DNA of 5,067 bases, taken from contig JAKLEF010000165.1 of assembly GCA_022703195.1 (NCBI GenBank), forward strand, positions 1 through 5,067. Direction: 5' to 3'. The notes beneath the pieces are model-generated. The model made no database searches and was not told where the DNA came from. It was given only the letters and a program-made list of their open reading frames with translations. The translations under genes were made by a program, and so were the position numbers. Shown here in pieces: positions 1 to 5,067 of this stretch; within the stretch, counting starts at the first letter, position 1, and each line of letters starts with the position of its first letter. The stretch comes from Candidatus Fermentibacterota bacterium. GTDB lineage: Bacteria; Fermentibacterota; Fermentibacteria; Fermentibacterales; Fermentibacteraceae.

Positions 1-1
1 C

Positions 2-241
2 ACGCCGGACAGGCTCCCCGGACCGGACAGGGCGGGGTGGGGGTGGATCGGCGCGAGATCCGACTGGCTGGTCGCCTTCCCGCGTCAGTATTCGGATCTC
101 GTCTCGGAGGCAGGCAGCGCCCTCGAGTTCGTGGAGGGTTTCGGGAGCCCGTCACCTGCAGTATGTGGAGAGGACTCCGTCGCGGTCTGGAGGGTCAGTC
201 CATCGCCCCGGCACGGGGCGAGAGGGTCGGCGCTGCCGTGA
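2..241 (+). CDS. 3' end of a convergent gene, possibly the C-terminus of a GT-C type membrane glycosyltransferase
   Basis: The frame beginning at base 2 is open for 79 codons to a TGA at 239-241, and its start lies left of the window. It is chosen as coding because nearly every third base is G or C and the translation is balanced. The competing frames give Arg/Pro/Gly-rich protein. The readable part has a segment with core SDWLVAFPRQYSDL (residues 20-33), then EFVEGF (42-47), and ends near EDSVAVWRV (57-65), followed by a 14-residue polar tail. A hydrophobic 'xDWLVAFP' strand, an aromatic/acidic stretch and a final 'xVxVWRV' strand resemble, from memory, the C-terminal periplasmic ends of ArnT/PMT-like (GT39/GT-C) glycosyltransferases. 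That is family-pattern inference with no diagnostic motif, so the product stays uncertain. It runs opposite to the transglycosylase gene, and their 3' ends overlap by 47 bases (195-241) in different codon phases. No terminator hairpin is visible between them. Confidence 0.6.
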   Translation, partial: TPDRLPGPDRAGWGWIGARSDWLVAFPRQYSDLVSEAGSALEFVEGFGSPSPAVCGEDSVAVWRVSPSPRHGARGSALP

Positions 242-2435
242 ACCTGGGCTGCGCGAGGCCTGCCAGGGACGGATAAAGGAGCCTGTAGATCTCGTAGTTG
301 GCGAGGACCTTCTCGACATAGCGCCTGGTCTCGTTGAAGGTGATCCTGCAGAAGAAGAGGTCGTCGGAGAGGGTGGAGGCCCCCCAGCGGCCTGCCGCGT
401 TGTGGGGCCCGCCATTGTAGGATGCGAGCAGCTTCACCGGCCCGTCTACCTCAGAGGCGACCCCGGACAGATAGCAGATGCCGTATCTCAACGACACCCC
501 GGGCTCGAAGAGCGCGTCTGGCGAGTAGTCGTCCCAGCCCTGCCGCGAGGCCACGTACTCCGAGGTGCTCGGGATCATCTGTATCAGGCCCCTGGCTCCG
601 GCGGGAGAGCTCGCCCCGGGCTGGAACATGCTCTCCTGCCTCATGATGGACCATACGAGCAGCGGGTCGAACCCGAAGTCGGCACTGGTGCGGAGCACGA
701 GCCCGGGCCAGGCGGCAGGGTATCTGAGCCGCCAGAGGTCGGCCGGCCAGGGTTCGGGTGCCACGGTCGAGAGCCTCCAGCCGCAGTTCGGCATCCGTTC
801 CCAGACGTCGTGCTCGAGGTAGAAGAGGGCCATCCTGCCCCCTCCCCCGACTTCCTCCTCGGCCGCCTTGAACTCCGCCACGGCCCACCGCCTGAGGCCC
901 GCATCGAGCAGCACGGCCCCGCGCCTCATGGAGGCTGTCGAGGGCGCCGGGACCACTCCGTTCCTGGTCATCCAGGCCTCGAGAGGTTCCGATGAGATGC
1001 CGGGGGATGGCGGAGAGGCCCCCAGGCGCACCTGTGCGAACCTCGCGGCCAGGGATTCGGAGCCGAGGCGGGACACGGCCCTGAGGGTGTCCATACCGGA
1101 TGCGTCGCCCTCCTCGACGAGCAGCCTCCCGAGGAGATACCTGGCGGACTGGGCATAGACGCTCTCTCCCGACTCCCGCGAGAAGGACGCGAGCTCGGCG
1201 GCCGCCTCACTGCCGCGGCCGGTCTCCAGCAGGGCGAGGCACAGGAAGAAATGCGCGTCGTCGGCGGCAACGTTGGACGGATAGTCGGCGATCATGGCCT
1301 CGAAATGGGGAAGGGCCTCGGCCCACCGTTCGTATTCGGCCAGTATGCTGCCCCTGTACCAAGGGATGTTGCCCCGGCGCGGCGAGGAGGGATAGCGCGA
1401 CTCCCACCGGTCGAGCACGGCAAGACCCGAATCCGGCAGCCCGCCGCGGGCCAGGTCGAGGCCGAGGTACATAAGGGCGTTCTCGGCATCGGCCCCCGCC
1501 GGGTAGCCGTCGAGGTAGCCTTCGAGGAGGGCGCAGGCCTGGTCGTAAAATCCGAGCCTGTCGCGGGTGCGGGCGGCGAGATAGACGAGATGGCCGGGAG
1601 GGTCCTGCGCATGGACGGCGATGTCGTAAAGCTCGTTCCAGAGGCCTCCGGAGTAGAATGCGTCGGCCAGTCCGGCGGAGAATGCGCTGTCCGAGAGCAG
1701 CCTGGGCCTCAGGAGGGCGAAAGCCGGGGCATGTATGTATCCGGAGGGCCAGAGCCTTATGGACTGAGAGAAGGCATCCTCCCACCCCGCGGCTCCGCTC
1801 TCGTGCCTGAAGGTTCCCAGGGCGCCCAGGAGACGCGACCTGAGCACGCTGTCGGAGGCCGGGACCCCCTGCCTGAGAGCCGTTGCCTCGTCGAGCCTTC
1901 CTGCGTAGAGGAGGGCGCCGTACCGGGCAAGGGCGAGGTCGGCTGCGGTCTGGGCAGGGAAGCTGTCTCCCGCATAGCTCAGAGCCCGGAGGGCCTCCTC
2001 CCCCCTTCCGGCAGCGACGAGGCTCTCGGCCAGGAGGAGCGCGGCGTATTCGGGCATGGGCACGAGGCTGTCGGCGAGCTTCTCGAGCATCGCGGGCGCA
2101 ATCCCGGCCCCTCCTGCCACAACGGCCAGCAGGGCGTCGAGGGAATCGGGGCCCGCAAGCAGGATCTGCGCGCACGGAATCGACGGTTCGTCCAGCAGGA
2201 GGGCTGCGGCCCTGGCGTCGGACACCCGCATCGGGTCGCCTTCAGCCCTGAGTCCGGCGGCCTGGATGTAGAGAAGTGCTGATTCGCCGTTCAGCCCTTC
2301 GTCCGCGGCCGATCTAGCCGCCGTTTCGACGGTGGAGGGGTCCGGCGGCAGCGCTGCTCCGGCCTGGCCTCCATCCTCCACGGCCCTGCACGACGAGAGG
2401 GCAAGGAGGGACATGAGCATCGCGAAGAGGCGCAT
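195..2435 (-). CDS. Slt-type lytic murein transglycosylase lipoprotein with TPR-like helical region
   Basis: This predicted peptidoglycan lytic transglycosylase cleaves the MurNAc-GlcNAc bond and leaves 1,6-anhydro-MurNAc ends. It is probably tethered to the outer membrane and acts in the periplasm. The 746-residue protein starts MRLFAMLMSLLALSSC: a short signal peptide with lipobox LSSC and lipidated Cys16, followed by Arg. Residues about 130-460 form helical TPR-like repeats of about 36 residues, clearest at 285-461. The stretch SLAARFAQVRLG (461-472) resembles the end of the Slt70 superhelix. The catalytic domain spans about 575-720: catalytic Glu601 in MRQES, GLIQM (616-620), SYNGGP (672-677, usually AYNAGP) and NETRRYV (701-707). 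These place it nearer Slt70 (family 1A, GH23) than MltC or MltE. It is longer than E. coli Slt70, which is soluble rather than lipidated. The start at 2435 is chosen for the signal peptide; the frame stays open to 2645, but that extension overlaps the upstream gene and looks non-coding. It lies 22 bases after the upstream stop, probably in the same operon. Confidence 0.93.
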   Translation of the reverse strand: MRLFAMLMSLLALSSCRAVEDGGQAGAALPPDPSTVETAARSAADEGLNGESALLYIQAAGLRAEGDPMRVSDARAAALLLDEPSIPCAQILLAGPDSLDALLAVVAGGAGIAPAMLEKLADSLVPMPEYAALLLAESLVAAGRGEEALRALSYAGDSFPAQTAADLALARYGALLYAGRLDEATALRQGVPASDSVLRSRLLGALGTFRHESGAAGWEDAFSQSIRLWPSGYIHAPAFALLRPRLLSDSAFSAGLADAFYSGGLWNELYDIAVHAQDPPGHLVYLAARTRDRLGFYDQACALLEGYLDGYPAGADAENALMYLGLDLARGGLPDSGLAVLDRWESRYPSSPRRGNIPWYRGSILAEYERWAEALPHFEAMIADYPSNVAADDAHFFLCLALLETGRGSEAAAELASFSRESGESVYAQSARYLLGRLLVEEGDASGMDTLRAVSRLGSESLAARFAQVRLGASPPSPGISSEPLEAWMTRNGVVPAPSTASMRRGAVLLDAGLRRWAVAEFKAAEEEVGGGGRMALFYLEHDVWERMPNCGWRLSTVAPEPWPADLWRLRYPAAWPGLVLRTSADFGFDPLLVWSIMRQESMFQPGASSPAGARGLIQMIPSTSEYVASRQGWDDYSPDALFEPGVSLRYGICYLSGVASEVDGPVKLLASYNGGPHNAAGRWGASTLSDDLFFCRITFNETRRYVEKVLANYEIYRLLYPSLAGLAQPRFTAAPTLSPRAGAMD
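270..713 (-). other. SLT (GH23) catalytic domain within the transglycosylase gene
   Basis: This marks the lysozyme-like fold at residues about 575-722. The catalytic acid Glu601 is the GAG codon at 633-635. The order of motifs (ES, GLIQM, YNGGP, then NETRRYV about 25 residues later) matches active family 1 transglycosylases, so the enzyme is predicted to be active. The only departure is SYNGGP instead of AYNAGP; Tyr673, Asn674, Gly676 and Pro677 are kept. Domain edges are estimates. Confidence 0.9.
2388..2435 (-). other. Lipoprotein signal peptide and lipobox of the transglycosylase
   Basis: The first 16 codons encode Met-Arg, a hydrophobic stretch of Leu, Phe, Ala and Met, then Leu-Ser-Ser-Cys. 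Cys16 (TGC at 2388-2390) fits the signal peptidase II site. Residue +2 is Arg, not Asp, so by the enterobacterial Lol rule the protein would go to the outer membrane. That rule may not hold in this unknown lineage. Ser/Gly/Ala-rich and acidic residues follow, as is usual for a lipoprotein linker. Confidence 0.8.
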
Positions 2436-2457
2436 ATGATTCAGAAGCGTCCCCGGA

Positions 2458-3876
2458 TCAGTCCCCGGCCTTGTAGGAGGCCAGCTCCGCCTGGAGGTCC
2501 GGATTCCCGGGATCGGCCGCCAGCGCACGCTGGAGCAGAGCGATGGCATCCGCATGCCTCTCCATCGAGACCATGGCCCTGGAGCAGGCCAGGGCGATCC
2601 TGGAGGAAGGGGCCGGATCCTCGATGAAACGTGCGAGTATTTCAAGGGTGTCCCTGGGTCTTCCCGTCTTCACGTAGAGGAGCCCGAGGCCGGACAGGGC
2701 CGGTTCGAGGTAGGGGTCCTTCATCAGAGCCTTCTTGAAGGTCTCCTCCGAGGCCTTCATATCGCCTGCGGCCGCCTGGACGTGTCCGAGGTTGGCCAGG
2801 AGCTCGGGCCTCTCCGGATCCATCTCCAGCGCCGATGCCAGGGCTGCGGCGGCTTCCGGGAGCCGGCCCTGGTTGAAGCTGTGTATGGCCTCGTTGTTCA
2901 GGTCGTCGACACGAGTCCGGTTGACTGCCTCCTTCTGGGTCCTCATGAGGCCGGCCATCTCGGCCAGTGTCTTCTCCTGGCCCTGCGCCGCCTCGCCGAG
3001 GGTGATCCTCATGTCGTCCAGTATGGACTTCTGAGCCTCGAGGGTTCCGCCGAGCCCGGATATGGCGCCCGTGGTCCTCGCGTCCAGATCGGCGAACTTC
3101 GCAGCCAGGCCGTCCTCCATGGCCTTCACCGCGGCCGGGATGGCGGCAATGCCGGCACCCACCTCGGCCAGACCCGACTCGACGGGAGCGATACCGGAGG
3201 ATGCGGCCTCCGACATCTTCCGGCCCAGCAGCTCGGGCATCCCGTTCACGAACCCGTCCAGGGCGTCGAGGCGGCCGGGGATCCCCGCGGCGACCCCGGA
3301 GACCTCGCGGGTGGACTGCCCTATCTGCAGCACGGCCTCGAGCAGGGTACCGATCCTCTCGTCCTGTTCAGTGAGAAGCCTGCGTATCTCCTGCCCTTCG
3401 CTCCCGGCCTTCTCGAGAAGCTTCCCGGCCGAATCGGACACGGCCGTGCCGATGGGTCCGGCGATGCCCATGATGCTCCCGGCGGTCTCGGAAACGGTAC
3501 TCTGGATCGATTCGACACGGGACTCGAGGCTCGCGAGCCTGGCTATCCCTGCCTCGAGAGGAGCTGTCAGGCTCTCGATCGGGAATGCCGCCGGAGGCTG
3601 CGCCTCCCCGGCGGCCACCCCAGCGGGCGGCACGTAGGCGGCGGGTTCCGCCGTCCGCGCGGCGGACTGCCCGGAGATGGTCTGCAGCGTCTCCACACCC
3701 TGGATCAGCCTGTCGAGTCGCTCGAACAGACCGCTCGAGACCAGCTTCTCCAGTGAGTCGACCTTGCCGGCTATGGCCGTGGTCTGACCCGATATCTCGA
3801 AGACCAGCTTGCCGATGCCCGTGATGAGACTGCTCACGGAGAGCTCGGAAGGAGTCGTGCCCTCGCCCTCGTTCAT
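2458..3876 (-). CDS. Unrecognised protein: long helical/coiled-coil N-terminal region with four C-terminal TPRs
   Basis: I do not recognise a named family. The 472-residue product has no signal peptide, membrane segment or catalytic motif, so it is probably a cytoplasmic scaffold or adaptor. Residues about 10-75 and 100-320 are rich in Ala, Gly, Ser, Leu, Ile, Glu and Lys and read as long amphipathic helices, broken by short Gly/Pro turns (IAGPIG 138-143, GIPGRL 198-203, GMPELL 212-217, IAPVE 229-233, AIPAAV 245-250). A Pro/Ala linker lies at about 72-98. Residues 323-458 are four adjacent 34-residue TPRs (323-356, 357-390, 391-424, 425-458) with the Gly8/Gly15/Ala20/Ala27/Pro32 pattern strongest in the second. 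TPRs usually bind proteins. The ATG is supported by a good Shine-Dalgarno 7 bases upstream. It begins 25 bases after the preceding stop and ends 22 bases before the transglycosylase start, so co-transcription is likely. The helical part superficially recalls chemoreceptor signalling helices or phage tape-measure proteins, but neither has support here. Confidence 0.88.
   Translation of the reverse strand: MNEGEGTTPSELSVSSLITGIGKLVFEISGQTTAIAGKVDSLEKLVSSGLFERLDRLIQGVETLQTISGQSAARTAEPAAYVPPAGVAAGEAQPPAAFPIESLTAPLEAGIARLASLESRVESIQSTVSETAGSIMGIAGPIGTAVSDSAGKLLEKAGSEGQEIRRLLTEQDERIGTLLEAVLQIGQSTREVSGVAAGIPGRLDALDGFVNGMPELLGRKMSEAASSGIAPVESGLAEVGAGIAAIPAAVKAMEDGLAAKFADLDARTTGAISGLGGTLEAQKSILDDMRITLGEAAQGQEKTLAEMAGLMRTQKEAVNRTRVDDLNNEAIHSFNQGRLPEAAAALASALEMDPERPELLANLGHVQAAAGDMKASEETFKKALMKDPYLEPALSGLGLLYVKTGRPRDTLEILARFIEDPAPSSRIALACSRAMVSMERHADAIALLQRALAADPGNPDLQAELASYKAGD
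2472..2910 (-). other. Four tandem tetratricopeptide repeats
   Basis: Residues 323-458 and a short capping helix form four consecutive 34-residue TPRs with no gaps. Their ends are marked by EMDPER, MKDPYL, IEDPAPS and AADPGN. The third and fourth are weaker matches at the Gly8/Gly15 positions. A protein-binding role follows from the family; the partner is unknown. Confidence 0.85.
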
Positions 3877-3883
3877 CCCGTGA

Positions 3884-3891
3884 CCTTCCCC
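3884..3891 (-). promoter_or_regulatory. Ribosome binding site of the coiled-coil/TPR gene
   Basis: GGGGAAGG on the minus strand lies 7 bases before the ATG at 3876, at good spacing for a Shine-Dalgarno interaction. It falls in the 25-base gap after the preceding stop codon. It supports the ATG at 3876 as the start and contrasts with the weak site before the transglycosylase gene. Confidence 0.65.
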
Positions 3892-3901
3892 TCTCGCTTC
3901 A

Positions 3902-5067
3902 TCACACCGTTGATATCGTCGAGAGCCTTCCCGCGGGAGCGGCGCCGCCGCCCAGCCCGGGGATCAGGTTCCTGTGTCTCGATTCCACGAAACGCTCCAG
4001 GGCGGCCCGGTCGGCGGGATAGCCGGCCTCGCCGAGAGCCCAGTGGAGCCTCTGGAGCAGGAGTGGGTCTCCGGTCCTCCGGAATGCCTCGATCCACTGG
4101 TCGATGGCCGCGCTCCTGCGGCCGAGCCTCCAGAGCGCGGTGGCGGAGATGTCGGCAGCCTCGGCTCCGGCGTCATCTCCTCCGGGGACTGCGGCGAGCG
4201 CCTCTGCGGCCCTGCCGGACAGGAGCAGATCCCTGGCGGAGGAGAGCCCGGTCCCGGAAGCGGAGGACCTCTTCTTCTGGAGTCCATCCCTGACCAGCGA
4301 CAGCATCCTGTCGTCCATCCTCGACCAGGCGGCCTCCGCCGCCTCCGGCATCATGCCGGCCGAGACGAGGAGCTTCACCAGGTCGAACGAAGGCGGGACC
4401 GGCGGGGAGGAGGCCTTCCACTTCTCGTACCCCGCGCGGGCTATGTCGCCGAGCATTCCCCCGCCGCCGCCGCCGGCGTCCAGCAGGAGCTCGCCGAAGC
4501 CCAGCAGCCTCTCTATCTCGAGGCCCGAAGCGAGGACCGCGCCTGCCGCGGCCGAAACTTCGGCTGCAGGCGCTCGACCGTTTCTAAGATCCTCCCCGAG
4601 CCTCCCCTCGACTGCCTTCTCGATCACTGAACGGTCGCGGACGGAGTTCCAGAAATCCATCCGCGTAATCCTGCCATCGTGGGTGTCTTCGAGGAGGCGT
4701 TCGGCCGCAGTGGTGCGCCAGGCTCCGATGCCGTCGCATGCGAGCTTCCTGAGGACGGCCGTCTCCATGTCGCGCATGTCGCAGGCCGCGAAGACTCCCG
4801 CGAGATGCGACATCGCCTCGTCGTCCCTGCCGGCCTGCCACTGTTCGAGCGCGCGTTCGGCAAGCGTTCGGGAGACCGGCACGCTCAGGCCCTGCCGCCT
4901 CCTCATGGTATCGGAGAAGGCCGCCGCATTGGCGGTGGCTATGGCGCAAACCGCCTTGAGGGAGGGACCGCCGCCCTTCCTCAGGAGAGCGGTCGAAGCC
5001 AGCGAGGGGTCCGCCAGCACCGCCTTGATCAGGAGCGCATCGGGATCCAGCTGGAGCTGGTAGCGGT
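3902..5067 (-). CDS. Unrecognised helical-repeat (TPR-like) protein, N-terminus outside the window
   Basis: The frame is open from the right edge of the window to a TGA at 3902-3904, so only about 388 C-terminal residues are seen. A GTG at 5018-5020 could be taken as a start, but the frame continues upstream with protein-like residues RYQLQLDPDALLIKA, so the real start is probably beyond 5067. The product is Ala/Leu/Arg-rich and apparently all helical, with no signal peptide or membrane segment in the visible part. Counting from that GTG codon, TPR-like helix pairs appear at 51-85 and most clearly at 285-345 (LWRLGRRSAAIDQWIEAF, then a similar pair). A six-Gly run sits at 183-188, between helical blocks. 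I recognise no catalytic motif. It precedes the coiled-coil/TPR gene by 25 bases and is probably the first seen member of the operon. Its last eight codons may be wrong: a one-base shift at 3930-3932 would give a more natural tail ending at 3873. Confidence 0.85.
   Translation of the reverse strand, partial: RYQLQLDPDALLIKAVLADPSLASTALLRKGGGPSLKAVCAIATANAAAFSDTMRRRQGLSVPVSRTLAERALEQWQAGRDDEAMSHLAGVFAACDMRDMETAVLRKLACDGIGAWRTTAAERLLEDTHDGRITRMDFWNSVRDRSVIEKAVEGRLGEDLRNGRAPAAEVSAAAGAVLASGLEIERLLGFGELLLDAGGGGGGMLGDIARAGYEKWKASSPPVPPSFDLVKLLVSAGMMPEAAEAAWSRMDDRMLSLVRDGLQKKRSSASGTGLSSARDLLLSGRAAEALAAVPGGDDAGAEAADISATALWRLGRRSAAIDQWIEAFRRTGDPLLLQRLHWALGEAGYPADRAALERFVESRHRNLIPGLGGGAAPAGRLSTISTV
4457..4475 (-). 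repeat. Short CGG trinucleotide run encoding six glycines
   Basis: Five perfect CCG units (plus strand 4461-4475) underlie most of a run of six Gly codons in the helical-repeat gene. The run separates two helical blocks and probably acts as a flexible linker. In-frame length variation between strains is possible but not shown by one sequence. Confidence 0.6.

Noticed and set aside
16..37. CCCC...GGGG inverted repeat as a terminator
   Set aside because: The stem is only about four base pairs, there is no T-run, and it lies inside the plus-strand coding frame.
1251..2282. Long plus-strand open frame of 343 codons antisense to the transglycosylase gene
   Set aside because: The translation is rich in Gly, Arg, Pro and His without domain logic, and the opposite strand carries clear catalytic motifs and a lipobox. 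Long antisense frames are expected at this GC content.
2436..2645. Extended start of the transglycosylase at 2645
   Set aside because: The 70 extra residues are Arg/Pro/Trp-rich, overlap the coiled-coil/TPR gene by 188 bases, and would bury the signal peptide and lipobox.
2554..3756. Plus-strand open frame of 400 codons antisense to the coiled-coil/TPR gene
   Set aside because: The minus strand has four regular TPRs and a good ribosome binding site. The plus frame is Gly/Arg/His/Leu-rich with no recognisable pattern, so it is a mirror of GC-rich codons.
2900..3850. Methyl-accepting chemoreceptor signalling domain in the helical protein
   Set aside because: Composition is similar (Ala, Ser, Glu, Leu helices), but the conserved chemoreceptor hairpin tip motif and membrane segments are absent.
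3873..4097. A separate 74-codon minus-strand gene ending in ATGA overlap with the next gene
   Set aside because: Most of it is Arg/Pro-rich and lies wholly inside the larger gene's frame. Only the last 20 or so codons look real, which fits a frameshifted tail of the larger gene better than an independent gene.
5018..5020. GTG as the true start of the first minus-strand gene
   Set aside because: The frame remains open to the window edge with plausible helical residues, and no Shine-Dalgarno precedes the GTG, so it is more likely an internal valine.
4104..5063. Plus-strand open frame of 319 codons opposite the first minus-strand gene
   Set aside because: Its product is dominated by Ser, Arg, Ala and Pro, typical of an antisense shadow, and the minus frame shows TPR-like helices.

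Overview
The window is GC-rich bacterial DNA (roughly two thirds G+C by eye), fully packed with protein genes. Three genes lie head to tail on the minus strand. The 3' end of a fourth gene on the plus strand runs into them at the left edge. I see no tRNA, rRNA, CRISPR array, insertion sequence, phage gene or origin. Codons mostly end in G or C, but AGG (Arg) and ATA (Ile) are used regularly inside the real genes. Together with an outer-membrane-type lipoprotein, this suggests a Gram-negative from a little-cultured lineage, for example a GC-rich FCB-group candidate phylum. That placement is a weak inference, because no marker gene is present.

Reading in the direction of transcription of the minus strand (right to left): (1) 5067-3902 is the C-terminal part of an unrecognised all-helical, TPR-like protein whose start lies outside the window. 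(2) 3876-2458 is a complete 472-residue cytoplasmic-looking protein with a long helical/coiled-coil N-terminal part and four clean 34-residue TPRs at the C-terminus. (3) 2435-195 is a 746-residue lipoprotein with a lipobox, a TPR-like helical middle and a C-terminal Slt-type (GH23) lytic transglycosylase domain with all its motifs. The gaps are only 25 and 22 bases, so the three are probably one operon whose promoter lies right of the window. At 2-241 on the plus strand is the tail of a convergent gene whose last 47 bases overlap the 3' end of the transglycosylase gene.

Only the transglycosylase has a function that can be named: cleavage of peptidoglycan at the outer membrane/periplasm. The two upstream proteins look like helical-repeat scaffolds without catalytic motifs. 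A shared role in envelope remodelling or assembly is a guess from gene order alone. The most useful points to recheck are a possible one-base frameshift near the 3' end of the first gene (it would restore a normal protein tail and an ATGA overlap with the next gene), the convergent gene tail, and the unrecognised coiled-coil/TPR protein. Nothing here amounts to clear evidence of a new biological system.
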